64,000 bases of DNA from Prostheceraeus crozeri (GCA_907163375.1 CAJQUW010010360.1:1-64000); one strand, 5' to 3'. Positions 12,691-22,873 are shown, counted from the stretch's first letter. Notes: generated by a model from the letters alone, not told the origin. Made by a program: numbers and translations.

Positions 12691-13010
12691 GAACCAATCA
12701 CGACGGAGAGCTGGAAAGAGAAAATGAGGCTCTGAGAAGAAAAACAGATCTCATGACTATCAATGCGCATGGAGAATAGATACCAGCAGCAGAGGCGGAA
12801 CGTTCAACCCCGTCATGGAGGGAAGGACAAGATGATCTCATTGAAGAAAGTGCAGAAGATGAATTGGGAGAGATCAACAAACTGATTTTAAAGAAGCTAA
12901 AAGAACTGAACGAAAAGGCTTGAGAAGTTGAAAGCAAGAGGAAAGAGCTGAACAAAAGGGCCAATCAGGACCAAACAACATCAGCCGCGACCTTTGGTGT
13001 AGAGGTGTGA
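12690..13010 (+). pseudogene. Coiled-coil coding relic of unknown origin
   Basis: One plus-strand frame reads as a charged heptad-like segment (ELERENEALRRKTDLM, then EEINKLILKKLKELN-like sequence, then a Lys/Arg/Glu-rich run). It is interrupted by at least two stop codons. The amino acid composition (Glu, Lys, Leu) suggests a coding past rather than random DNA. I do not recognise the source; it could be an accessory ORF of a retroelement, since a GIY-YIG-like fragment of a PLE abuts it on the opposite strand. Confidence 0.35.
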
Positions 13011-13104
13011 TGGAGCTGCCTATGTTTGTGGAAAAGCAGTTAGAGCACTGAATCTGATACACTGTGTTTTTTCGTTGCATATTTTGTCGTTGTTGAGACA
13101 CCAA
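12990..13104 (-). mobile_element. Penelope-like element fragment (GIY-YIG endonuclease piece)
   Basis: The minus strand encodes KNTVYQIQCSNCFSTNIG followed by SSITPLHQR. This matches the usual PLE layout of a V-Y-x-I-x-C-x-x-C stretch directly before the Y-I-G half of the nuclease. Only about 30 residues are recognisable; the rest of the element is missing or diverged. Confidence 0.45.
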
Positions 13105-13495
13105 CCCTCAGGACCTATCTCCGGAAAAATGCTGAACATCCTCCTTGCGCATTGAATAATTGCCCAGTCAACAACGACAAAATATTAAAATAAAATTAAT
13201 TGTTCCAATCACACTTCTAGCCCAATTGCAGTTTTACGGAGCGTCTGTATCCATGATTTACACGTTTTATGACAGATTTGATACTCTTTAGTATTCCATA
13301 TAAGCCTACCGTTTCTTTTACATAATTTAGATAGTTTGCTATTTTATGCCACTTTTCACAAGATCGTTTTGTGTGTTAGCCCACTGTTTTTGCAATTTGT
13401 TACGTCTGAATCATACAGAGCCTACCCAACTTTGAAACTCAATCTGGTGAATGAGCGTGGACTTTTGCTAGTGGTTGTAAGAGATGTCTTACTCT
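13105..13495. other. Non-coding stretch, nothing recognised
   Basis: AT-rich sequence between the PLE fragment and the foldback. Open frames are short and lack motifs. Confidence 0.5.
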
Positions 13496-13676
13496 TTTGG
13501 TTTAAAATTTGGCTTATTGGCCCCTCTTACGCGCAAAATCAAGAAATAAAACTAACTATATTTATAAACAACCCTTATTATTTATAAGTAATAACGGTTG
13601 CTTATAAATTTAGTTAGTTTTTATTTCTTCATTTTGCGCGGAAGAAGGGCCACTAAGCCAAATTTTAAATCAAAAA
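13496..13676. repeat. Foldback element of about 180 bp
   Basis: Inverted repeat: the left arm includes TTTAAAATTTGGCTTA and GCGCAAAAT, the right arm ATTTTGCGCG and TAAGCCAAATTTTAAA. Arms of about 75 bp flank a short AT loop. No reading frame. A MITE-like hairpin of unknown family. Confidence 0.75.
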
Positions 13677-13753
13677 ATCAGTTTACTCCGCGGTGGCCAC
13701 TAAAACATTAGGTTTTATGTCTCTCTCTGATCAGCAAAATCATCTATATATTT

Positions 13754-14403
13754 GGAAAGAGCCAAATTTTTTGATCGTAAAATATTCAATTATCGATAGC
13801 GATATATTTCAGCTGCCACCAGCAGCTATCTTCACGCAACTATAGAAGGAATATTGTTACAAGCAAAATTTGAAATTTACACTGATTCAACTGTTGGACA
13901 GGAAATAGAAAATAGAAGATTGAGATAGACATAGAAGTGCAAGAGAGAGAAGATAAGAGAGCTATGGGACAGGTAGTATCGGGTTACCTGACTGAGGGGA
14001 GAGAAAAGTATATAAAAGCAATAGGCACAGTATAAAAATGTGAAGTCAATCATTGAATACTTACCATCCATCTAAATTTGACTTCACATTTTTATACTGT
14101 GCCTACTGCTTTTATATACTTCTTCTCTCCCCTCAGTCAGGTCATAGTTTTGCTATCGGTACTATGTAACCCGATACTACCTGCCCCATAGCTCTCATCT
14201 TCTCTCTCTTGCACTTCTATATCTATGTCAATCTTCTATTTTCTATTTCCTATCCAACAGTTGAATCAGTGTAAATTTTGAATTCTGCTTGTAACGATAT
14301 TCCTTCTATAGTTGCCTGAAGATAGCTGCTGGTGGCAGCTGAAATATATCGCTATCGATAATTAAATATTTTACGATCAAAATATTTGGCTCTTTCCAAA
14401 TTA
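13754..14403. repeat. 650-bp palindrome with hammerhead-like motifs in both arms
   Basis: Two arms of about 310 bp with roughly 95 percent identity meet near 14070. On the plus strand the right arm carries CTGAAGA at 14316-14322, a stem AGCTGC/GCAGCT, and GAAAT at 14341. This is the order of a hammerhead catalytic core; the left arm holds the inverse with one core change. The same architecture ends several PLEs in this window, so I read this as two inverted PLE 3' ends without protein. TATATAAAAGC near each arm centre could act as a TATA-like element. Confidence 0.8.
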
Positions 14404-17102
14404 TTTATATTTTAAATGTCTGGCCAAAATCTATTCAGAAACATCTAGTTATTCTATATTGCTGTTTCTGGGTGTGTAATCAGTGTGTTACAGCATTTAA
14501 TTTTCACGATCGCAAGATGCTTCCAAACTTTTTTGTAATTTTTGCAATAGCCACTTTTTGTCATGAGCATTTTTGAATCATTGATTTTAGTATGACGAAA
14601 CGATACACGTGATACTAGCCTGTACACTCAGTTGTATCACCAAACTTGTTTTCATTGGAATAAATACTAAACTAGATAATCTAGTGATGTGAAGGTTGCT
14701 TACAATTTCATGTGGATGCATGATTATTAAACCGTTTAGACTTCAAGCTTGAATTATGTCATCTTATCTCATACCAAAAGAATTGTCTCGGTAGTATAAA
14801 AGGAATAAGACGTGTATTTCAGATAATGAAGAAATATTATGCTCTGAGTAGTTTAATACTTAAATAAGACACCATTGATCCCACGAATTGACATCGGACA
14901 TAACCTACTATCAATATGTCTCAAGTTCGATCGTGCGTCTACCAATTGGTGAATGCATCTAAAACCCACCTATTTAAAAATAAACAGAAAAACCAACCTA
15001 TTTAAATAACACATGGGTTTGGGTTTTTTAAATAGGGGTAGATTTTTTATCAGAAATAGTAAAAAGCGATCTTTGAGAAATACCCTACCTGATAAATACC
15101 TTGCTAAAAAAATCCAACCACAAAGCAAACCCAAAATTTCTCCTGAACCATAACTAAATAAATTATTGAAAATAATGACCCAAAGCTGACTCTCATTCAA
15201 AATTAATTTCTGAGTAGACAGCGCGATAGAATGTAGCAATTCAAAGTCGATGTGGCCTAAATGGATCCTGCCTACGGTATATCTTAGTCATAGCACATGT
15301 TCATGGATGTCACAAACTCATCCCAAAACTAAAACTTGCGCAAACCTATGATCATAAAAAAATTTATTGTTATAGCTGTCAAAAGAATTTCATATAGCCT
15401 ACTGCAATTAATAAAAAAAATGACATGCACAAGATGAAAACATAAAAGAGGAAACTTTCGTGGAGATAATAATCGTCATGCAAATTTAACTACATATTTA
15501 TTTACTTAAGACACTATGAGCTCAGATTCAAAACTGCGAAAACTAGATTCGTCCAACGATAATGTAGGATCTTAAATGTTTTAGATCCTAAATAGCAGTT
15601 TTGAACGCATTGTCTTATGGTGCTGCACAAAGCAATTGGATACCTCATAAAAATTCTTAAAACTCCCTGCAAGTGGTGGCAGTGAGGTATCTCATTGCTT
15701 GGTGACTCCTTTTCATTGCTTGATTCATTTCTAGCAGCAAACAGAAACATAGATAAATGCAGCGGACACAGAAGTACAGGTAAGGAAAGACCATGTTGGA
15801 AGTTTAGGCGAGAAAATAATGCTGGAGATACATTGACATATGCAGGTGCATTACATAACATAACAAGTCTTTAAATATTAATGAATTGTGATCTTTCCAT
15901 GAAAAAATGCGAAAGGGCTAGAAATGTTGAACCTCATTGATGTTTTTGTACATCCAACAACAGCCAGCAACTTGGTAGAACGGATCTACGAAGCATTGGA
16001 CACAAGCAGGCATGACCGCGTGATACAATCGATCCTACTTTTAGGTAAATCAATTGAATGTATCTGAATATTATTGAAGAGAAATAACAAACAGAGACTT
16101 ATTTCTTTATCTCAGCTACTCTTATCCGCATTACTTGTGTATACAGGAGTTTACTTAGACAGTCTTCCGTCCATTGTCATAAACATTCTCAATATTAGAC
16201 ATTCGCACTTGAGAATTGAGCTCTGTTGCACAAAATATTTACATGGAGGTTCAACGACTTTTGTTCATTAACCGGAAACTCCAATGGAAATCGCCACTGA
16301 GAGGCAAAAAGTAGAGGAGCGAACGAAAAGCCGGTAAATGACAGTATTTTTGAAAGAATCAGAGATATACCTCTACATACTGAGAAGCAGTTCCTCACAA
16401 ATGCTTGAATGCTTGGGTGACCTTGATCAATGAAGAAAGTGGTTAGGAAGTTTAGCCATGGCTAAATGACAAATGACACTTCAGGCACTGAGGAACGAAA
16501 GCATATAAATCAAGAGAAACCACTGCATCGTCGTCATAAGTGTTTTAAAATGTTTTAATTCAGTGTTTAAATGCTACAGTAATAAACAGTAACCAATTTA
16601 AATTCTAGGTAACAGCTGTTCGAATCTTGCTGAACGAATTTTTTTCACCAGTTCTCAATGATAATTTACATAACTGCCTTTTAAATTACCAAGAAATCAT
16701 CATGTTATTGAAAAAACTGAAATAAAACTCAGCAACCTACACACTTGCAGTTTATTATTGCACACAGGTCCAAACCTAAAATTTTTTCTTGATTGAAAAC
16801 GGTGAATTTAGGGACATTTTCAGTAGTGATGATACTCTGCTCAAGATTTTGAAAATCAGATGGTTTATCTGAACATTAGACATTTTTGCTTGCAAGAAAT
16901 TTGTTTGAGAGAAATATAAATTTACGCGTTTCAATCTTGATACTGAAAGTTTTCAAGAAACCTGAACTTCTTCATTGTCTTATTTTAATGGCTTGAATTT
17001 AACCTCACACATCACAATCACACCTAAGGCACCTCATTTTGATTCATCCTCTTGCATACAATGATGAAAATTGTCCCAGCATATACAGCTTCAGAGTCAT
17101 AT

Positions 17103-17106
<4 letters not shown>
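14404..17106. other. Non-coding stretch, nothing recognised
   Basis: About 2.7 kb with only short open frames. Around 14960-15110 there are imperfect repeats of CCTATTTAAA on both strands. No transposon protein, tRNA or host exon was recognised. Confidence 0.5.

Positions 17107-17147
<41 letters not shown>
17107..17147. repeat. (TA)n microsatellite
   Basis: About 20 uninterrupted TA units, directly abutting the 3' end of the PLE fragment that follows. Confidence 0.95.
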
Positions 17148-17151
<4 letters not shown>

Positions 17152-18010
17152 ATGATGAATTTCGCCATTGGCCGGTAGAATAAATAAAGAAAAAGAAAGA
17201 CAAGGCCAATAAATAAGATCTTATTATGACAATATTTCGATTGTCTCTTTTACAAGTCTGATGGTAAAAAGAATTCTATCAACACATTTACATACAAAAT
17301 TTGAAAAAAATTTATACATCTATGGATTTTGGTTGAGCATTACATTCATAGCTGGTGAATTCACTTTGATGTAATATTTCTCTGCTGGCTTCCGTTCATA
17401 GCTGTTGGAAAAATTGTGTTGGAGCACCAATATTTTGAGTTTATCAGATGTTAAACATATGGAGGCGTGCTTACTTTGAAATGTTTGTACACATTGCTTT
17501 CTTTCATAGTAAGATGTTGATGCATTCTTCTTCTTATAGTACATTGAGATTCGCCAATATATGATTCATTACAAATGTTTCATTTTATTTGATAAACCAT
17601 ATTTTTCATAAAGCAGATATTCTCGTTGTTACAATAGCAGTTGTTATGACACGGGAAATTATATGTCGTTCTTAATTGTCTCGTCAACGGTTTGGGTGTT
17701 ACAAAAGGTGGTATGATTTTGGCTACAGTTATTTTTCTCAATTCATCTCGGACTTTTCTAGCTTGAATTTCGTTTATGAATGGAATTCTGAGGAAGATTT
17801 TATTTCTATCATTTCGTTGTTGTTTCACCTTAGGTTTCTCAGTGTTGACATACTTATCGATGATCGAATCAGGATACCCATTATTTCGAAATCTGTTTTT
17901 GATAAAAGTTATAGCATCCAAAAGATTGATGAAACGAGAACAATTTCGATGAGTTTTAAGATTCTCAGATTTAAGAAGGTTGAAAATAATGAAATTTTAA
18001 ATTTAATTAG
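17148..18010 (-). mobile_element. Penelope-like element fragment A (linker and GIY-YIG endonuclease)
   Basis: Minus-strand frames encode a post-RT linker (FINLLDAITFIKNRFRNNGYP type sequence), then PFVTPKPLTRQLRTTYN, a Cys-rich segment, and the nuclease start NMVYQIKC...ICNESYIGES with an RRRMHQHL helix. The RT core is absent, so the copy is 5'-truncated. The 3' end (about 17150-17270) carries a degraded CAGACT...TCGAAATATTGTC motif like the hammerhead tails of other PLEs here. Its upstream end runs head to head into fragment B with about 70 bp of shared inverted sequence. Confidence 0.7.
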
Positions 18011-18712
18011 TTCTTCTTAAATCTGAGAATCTTAGAACTCATCGAAATTGTTCTCGTTTCATCAATCTTTTGGATGCTATAACAAAATTATTCCTCCGAA
18101 TGTCAAAATTCGTCCTGTTTTCAAAACTATGAAAACTAGCATGTTCTTCTCCAATAAAGACAAAGTGCGTCCGAACTCAAATCTAACATTGTCTACAAAT
18201 ACATGTGTGACCACTGTGACAAGTGCTACATCGATAGTTCAGTTCGGCATCTGGTGACGAGAATGAATGAGCATCTGAAGGGCTGTCCAACGCCCACTGA
18301 AATCAGTATGCACATTCATCCTCCTCATAAAGGAAATTTCAAAATTGTCTCTATCACGTACTATCAAAGAATTCTAGAATCTATCCTGTTGAAGAAATCA
18401 AATATTGACCACCTGATGAATGAACGGGGGAGCTCCATATCTCTATGCCTGAATCTGTAAATAGCTGTAAATAGTTTTATTGCTTTATTGTATTTCACTG
18501 CTTTTATTGTTTGACTTGACGCAAGAGACCGGACAACGTGACGCCATAAATGTTGAATTGTATGAAAAGTGATCATCATCCGATATGTCTCGATTTTGTA
18601 TTTAAGTGATTAAATGTCAAACAGTCTTTTGTTCACCTGAAGATGGCATGTGCACATGCTGAAACATGTAGTGCATCAGAAATCAAATCGGTTTGATTTC
18701 TCATTATATATA
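18011..18712 (+). mobile_element. Penelope-like element fragment B (GIY-YIG endonuclease)
   Basis: Plus-strand frames encode KTSMFFSNKDKVRPNSNL and then YMCDHCDKCYIDSSVRHLV, RMNEHLKGCPTPTEI and a C-terminal helix ending at TAA 18458-18460. This closely resembles the endonuclease of the PLE nested in the Tc1 element. The first 70 bp are an inverted copy of fragment A. The 3' UTR ends with the hammerhead-like motif at 18634-18673. Confidence 0.7.
18634..18673 (+). ncRNA. Hammerhead ribozyme-like motif, PLE fragment B 3' end
   Basis: Core CTGAAGA (CUGANGA consensus) at 18637-18643, hairpin GGCATG/CATGCT, then GAAAC at 18661-18665 and a GTA triplet at 18668-18670, followed by GTG that can pair with CAC before the core. 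Stem I is only about 3 bp, so activity is doubtful. Confidence 0.5.
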
Positions 18713-18713
18713 T

Positions 18714-18771
<58 letters not shown>

Positions 18772-18792
18772 ATTATATATATATATATATAT

Positions 18793-18824
<32 letters not shown>

Positions 18825-18833
18825 ATATATATA
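18713..18833. repeat. (TA)n microsatellite with interruptions
   Basis: About 120 bp of TA repeats broken by TATTATA steps. The Tc1 element inserted at its right edge, using TA as target. Confidence 0.95.
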
Positions 18834-19058
18834 CAGTAGGAGACAAATTATTAGTCACCCCCCTCGATTTTTCGTCATTTTTATTGAAAACTATTAAATC
18901 AATGCCTGAGATGCATTCAATGCACACTATTTCGTGTATTAACTCTCTTTTTAGCTTATTGAAAGAGACATCCATCAGAAGAACGTAAAATTTATCCACA
19001 ATGGTACGAATCTATTCATTTGAACATCAGACAGAAAATCATGAAAATGCACAAAAAA

Positions 19059-20072
19059 TCAGTATTTCGTGTGACCACCTTTTGCTTTGATCACTGCCTC
19101 GACACGATCAGGCATGGAGGCTATGAGTTTTCTGCAGGTCTCCTGCATCGATTCATCCCTTATCCAGGCTTTGATGATCGCTGAGATGAGGTCCTGCTTC
19201 GTCGTCAGAGTCTGTGTCCGGATGCGTAGTTTCATTATGGCCCAAAGAGTCTCAATCGGGTTACAGTCCGGACTGTTACCTGGGCAATCCAAAACTGGGA
19301 TGCTGTTGCGTCGAAAGCAGTCCATTGACTTTCTAGCCTTTTGACAAGGTGCCCCGTCTTGCATAAACACTAAATCTCCTTCGGGAAACCAGTCTTGAAG
19401 AGAAGGCAACAAGCGAGATGTCAAGACATGGACGTATTGGTCGGCGTTCATGTTCCCTTCGACGATGTGCAGTCGTCCAGGTCCTTTCATGGAAATCACT
19501 GACCACACCATAACCTTCATGGGATGCTTCACAGTACCCCAAGTTGGAGTTGGTCCTTCGCACAAAGCCCAGACGCGCGGTGTTGTTGACGATTGGCATT
19601 GGAATGTTGACTCATCCGAAAAGCAGACCTCTGCCCAGTCATCTGCGGTCCAGTTTCGGTATTTCCTCGCCCACTGGAGTCTCTTCACTTTCATTTTGTG
19701 AGTGAGTGCTGGCTTCGGAACGGGTCTCGAGCTCGCTATTCCACCTTCCTTCAGTCTTCGGATGACGGTCTTGTGGGAGACAGTTGACAATCCAGATTCT
19801 GCAAGGCCCTGGGACAGTCTGTAGGAGGAGGACTGCGGACTTGCTAGGGCGTGGCGGCAGATGAGGCGGTCTGTGTGAGGTGTCGTGATTCTTTTCCTTC
19901 CACAGTGACCGCTACGAGAACTTGTTGTCCTTCCCGCTTTCTTCACTCGCTGCACACTCCGTCGTGAGACCTCAACTTGCTCAGCAATTTCGGATACCGT
20001 GTGGCGACCTCCCTTCACGAGAGCCAAAATCGCAGCTTTCTTTGAGGCGGAAATGTCTGTCGTCTTGCCCAT
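19059..20072 (-). CDS. Tc1-family transposase, DD34E, uninterrupted frame
   Basis: A single 337-residue frame starting MGKTTDISASKK, the usual length for Tc1. The N-terminus (about residues 1-115) has two helix-turn-helix segments (VSEIAEQVEVSRRSVQRVKK and VSHKTVIRRLKE) with a basic GRKR linker between them. The catalytic acidic residues are in CFSDESTFQ, FMQDGAPCQ and NPIETLW, with 34 residues between the second Asp and the Glu. It ends IKAKGGHTKY as typical Tc1 proteins do. There is no stop or frameshift, and the TIRs are perfect, so the protein could be functional. The element itself now carries a PLE upstream of the start, which probably separates the gene from its 5' end. No promoter was identified. 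Confidence 0.93.
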   Translation of the reverse strand: MGKTTDISASKKAAILALVKGGRHTVSEIAEQVEVSRRSVQRVKKAGRTTSSRSGHCGRKRITTPHTDRLICRHALASPQSSSYRLSQGLAESGLSTVSHKTVIRRLKEGGIASSRPVPKPALTHKMKVKRLQWARKYRNWTADDWAEVCFSDESTFQCQSSTTPRVWALCEGPTPTWGTVKHPMKVMVWSVISMKGPGRLHIVEGNMNADQYVHVLTSRLLPSLQDWFPEGDLVFMQDGAPCQKARKSMDCFRRNSIPVLDCPGNSPDCNPIETLWAIMKLRIRTQTLTTKQDLISAIIKAWIRDESMQETCRKLIASMPDRVEAVIKAKGGHTKY

Positions 20073-20508
20073 AAGTCACAATGTCGAAGAAGCACTAAAC
20101 GAGAAATGACTGGTTTTTCAATTCAACGCTAAAGCTATGCCGATGACCTTTATTACAAATTTTGAATCTGGTTAAATCCAGTTGCAGGAATTGAATTGAA
20201 TTTCAAATTTTGGTCGTTGATTCACTCTGCCATAGATATTGATAAAAAATGTCACAACTCAACGATTTCGTTCAGAAATGAAATATTTTACAATAGCATG
20301 TGCATTTCTTAAACAGACTGTACATAGAAATCGTTGAAAGTTCATGATTATTCATGAGGACTCATTGCAATCAATCAATTGGCATAGAACATTTCAATCT
20401 GCAAATGTAATGAGTTAGGCCTATATTTAGAAACGTTTCTATTTATAAACATTTCTATCCAGATAAGATAAGGAGCCCAAACTTTTTGTGCAGGAAAAGA
20501 CGACCATG

Positions 20509-20553
20509 TTGTCAATCGATTTCGAGTTTATTAAAAACTCATCTTCAGGACAA
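20509..20553 (-). ncRNA. Hammerhead ribozyme-like motif, nested PLE 3' end
   Basis: On the minus strand: stem I TTGTC/GACAA (5 bp), core CTGAAGA, stem II GAGTTT/AAACTC, GAAAT, then CGATT directly before the second stem I strand. All parts appear in the right order, and the cleavage triplet would be ATT. Hammerheads in PLE terminal repeats are a known feature of the family; activity here is untested. Confidence 0.65.
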
Positions 20554-20636
20554 TACAATCAGAGGAAACAAAGGGTTATATACAAACTGCATGGTCACAA
20601 CACAACTCACTTAAAACAGTTGGAAAAAAGCTAAAA

Positions 20637-21248
20637 TTAGAACATGTGCAGCGGAATTGATGAACAGTTCTCATTAATTAGGTGGGCACTGGTTGATTTT
20701 ATGCACAGTGTTTCAGCGATGCGAGTGGGAGCTGTTTTAAAGATGACCTTGAAGTCCATTAAGCTTGCCTCATGCGGGTGGTGGGTGATTTCAGTTGGCG
20801 TAGGCTTGCCTTTCAAATGTTCTGTCACTCTCGTAGATAGATGTCTCCGTGTCTCACCTATATAACAGTTTGAGCACTGTCGACATTTAAACTCATAGAC
20901 TATGTTCGATGATAAACACGGAGAGACTTTGTCTTTGTTGGGAAAAATACTAGCGGTCTTAAATGTTTTAAATGCAACCTGCAATTTATAATCAGTTTTA
21001 TCTAACATAGAATTAATAACTTGAACAGATTTTAAAGTCTCGCGCTCTTTCTCTTTGACGTACGGTAATGACCAAAAAATAGCCGTTTTACTTTCATCAT
21101 CAGTAGTGGTATTATTCTCAACTTCACGTTTGATAGACTCGATCAACTTAAGAGGGTAATTATTACTGAGAAAAATGCTGGTGATTTCCTCACAAGCTTT
21201 CTCATAATTATTATGCGAACTACTAAGGCGTTTAGCTCTGATAAACAA
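20637..21248 (-). CDS. PLE GIY-YIG endonuclease region
   Basis: A frame of about 203 codons that follows the RT frame with a short overlap. The linker contains FLSNNYPLKLIESIKREVENN, then FPNKDKVSPCLSSNIVYEFKC and the nuclease motifs CSNCYIGETRRHLSTRVTEHLKG, and ends with TSAHLINENCSSIPLHMF. In PLEs the GIY-YIG enzyme nicks the target for reverse transcription; RT and endonuclease are normally one polyprotein, so this copy is not entirely whole. Its nearest relative in the window is the endonuclease of fragment B (18.0-18.7 kb). Confidence 0.85.
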   Translation of the reverse strand: MFIRAKRLSSSHNNYEKACEEITSIFLSNNYPLKLIESIKREVENNTTTDDESKTAIFWSLPYVKEKERETLKSVQVINSMLDKTDYKLQVAFKTFKTASIFPNKDKVSPCLSSNIVYEFKCRQCSNCYIGETRRHLSTRVTEHLKGKPTPTEITHHPHEASLMDFKVIFKTAPTRIAETLCIKSTSAHLINENCSSIPLHMF

Positions 21249-22620
21249 GGAACGACTTTTTATATTTCATTGGAGCGTAAGAAGCAAAAGGAACGTAAGT
21301 TCCAGTATTCGTAGGTCGGACTCTCCACGCAGTCGCAAAAGAGGAATTATGAAAACTGACCATCACATCCAAGAATGGTAAATTATGATTATCTTCCTTT
21401 TCGATGGTAAATTGGATGTTACCATGAATGGAATTAAGTAACGTAAGGAAATCTTCAGCTTCAGATTCAGCTTTAAAAATCGCAAAAATGTCATCGACAT
21501 AGCGTCGATAATATATCGGAAAATCAGATTTTTTAATTTGACTTTCAACCATATTCATGGCAAAAGAGGCTAGAGTAGGTGCTAGGGATGATCCCATAGC
21601 GATGCCATCAAATTGAACAAAAAGTTCATTGTTAAATTGAAAGAGGACATCCTGAGTAGCTAGACGCAAAAGATTGGATAGCGTTTCCCGTTTAAGGCAG
21701 AATTTTGAAAAATCTATCAAATTGCAAATATGATTAATAGTGTCCTCAAGAGGAACATTAGTAAAAAGGCTTCTGACGTCATAGGACACCAAGAAGAGAG
21801 AGTCGTTCTCAGCAACAGTTTTTAAACTTTCGACAAAATCAAAAGAATCTTTAATTTCAAGAGACCTAGGGATGTGAGGTTTCAAAATTTCATCAAGAAA
21901 TTTGCTGAGGTTAGTACAGTAGGACTGCGGCATACTTAATATAGGACGGAGAGGTGGAGAAACATCAGATTTATGGACTTTCGGAAGCCCGTACAGACGA
22001 GCTGGTTGAGAGCCGATGCTACGCATTTTACTGTATTGCTCCGCGGTGATATCACCGTCATTTTTAAATTTCAAAAGTCTTCGGTTCAAACGGTCCTCAG
22101 CGAGAATAAAGGGATGTTTATTAGCATTAGACGGATGCTTATAGCGTTTGAATTTACTGTTGTCTGACAACAGATCATACATTTTCTCTAGGTAATATGA
22201 TCTATCTAGGATGCAAATACCATTACCTTTATCGTACTTGGCAACATAGATATCTTTCTCTTTCGCGAGGCTACGTAAGCTTGCGAGATGACGTTTTACG
22301 TTTTTTGAAGTTATCAATTTGTGTTTGATAAGAGACATAGCCGTGGTTTTCAGTTTAGAGCGAACTCTGTCTAGGTCATCACTATTCAGAACGTTCATGG
22401 ATTGAAGTTTGTGGTAAGTAACCTCAGTTTCTGTTTTAACTGCGATAGGGTTAACTCTGTTGGGCCACGACATCGAAAATCCCAGCGCAAGGGCTGACTT
22501 TTCGTCGGTAGTTAAGTTATGCTTAGATAAATTAATAACGTTGGCACGAGAATTTTTATCAAACTGACTCATGGGTATTTTAGATTTAGCGATAAGCAGG
22601 TCACCGCGGCTGGATAGCAT
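21232..22620 (-). CDS. PLE reverse transcriptase region
   Basis: A frame of 462 codons with the PLE RT signatures: ADKGNG-like DKGNGICILDRS, RLYGLPKVHK, LRPILSM, SYDVRSLFTNVPLEDT, GIAMGSSLAPTLASFAM, RRYVDDIFAIF (catalytic YVDD) and LPFLDVMV. The RT copies PLE RNA at the nicked target, in the nucleus. The first ATG (22618-22620) lies inside the target-site duplicate, so it is supplied by the Tc1 sequence and not by the element; the true N-terminus is lost by truncation. The downstream endonuclease overlaps slightly in another frame. Confidence 0.9.
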   Translation of the reverse strand: MLSSRGDLLIAKSKIPMSQFDKNSRANVINLSKHNLTTDEKSALALGFSMSWPNRVNPIAVKTETEVTYHKLQSMNVLNSDDLDRVRSKLKTTAMSLIKHKLITSKNVKRHLASLRSLAKEKDIYVAKYDKGNGICILDRSYYLEKMYDLLSDNSKFKRYKHPSNANKHPFILAEDRLNRRLLKFKNDGDITAEQYSKMRSIGSQPARLYGLPKVHKSDVSPPLRPILSMPQSYCTNLSKFLDEILKPHIPRSLEIKDSFDFVESLKTVAENDSLFLVSYDVRSLFTNVPLEDTINHICNLIDFSKFCLKRETLSNLLRLATQDVLFQFNNELFVQFDGIAMGSSLAPTLASFAMNMVESQIKKSDFPIYYRRYVDDIFAIFKAESEAEDFLTLLNSIHGNIQFTIEKEDNHNLPFLDVMVSFHNSSFATAWRVRPTNTGTYVPFASYAPMKYKKSFLVYQS

Positions 22621-22787
22621 TTCTATCCAGCATTAGATGAGTTACTAGAAACTAGAAATGCCTAAAAGATATTCGAAATAATATGAAAAGCAATTTTGTC
22701 GATCATACATTCATATCCAGAATCAAAAGACGGGGTTGGCTCGAACAATCCAATTATTGTTGGGGGTGACTAATAATTTGTCTCCTA

Positions 22788-22790
<3 letters not shown>

Positions 22791-22843
<53 letters not shown>

Positions 22844-22848
22844 TTATT
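22791..22848. repeat. (TA)n microsatellite
   Basis: About 48 bp of TA followed by TTTATTTATTTA. It links the Tc1 right end to the hammerhead-bearing repeat. Confidence 0.95.
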
Positions 22849-22873
22849 TATCAAATCTCAACAGATGTAACCA

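Larger units (their letters stand above)
20463..22617 (-). mobile_element. Penelope-like element nested in Tc1, 5'-truncated
   Basis: Flanked by a perfect 13-bp target duplication CATTTCTATCCAG (20450-20462 and 22618-22630). It encodes the PLE reverse transcriptase and the GIY-YIG nuclease and ends with a hammerhead-like motif at its 3' side. The N-terminal part of the RT polyprotein is missing, so this is a 5'-truncated copy. The exact duplicate and high coding integrity suggest a recent insertion. Confidence 0.92.
18834..22790 (-). mobile_element. Tc1/mariner transposon carrying a nested PLE
   Basis: Termini CAGTAGGAGACAAATTATTA at 18834 and the inverse ending at 22790 match perfectly for about 29 bp and are flanked by TA inside (TA)n tracts. 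Without the nested 2,155-bp PLE and one target duplicate the element is about 1.79 kb, a normal Tc1 size. It has one uninterrupted transposase frame. Confidence 0.93.

Noticed and set aside
18650-18999. Open frames of repeated Tyr-Ile in (TA)n tracts
   Set aside because: They are translations of microsatellite DNA on both strands, with no other protein feature.
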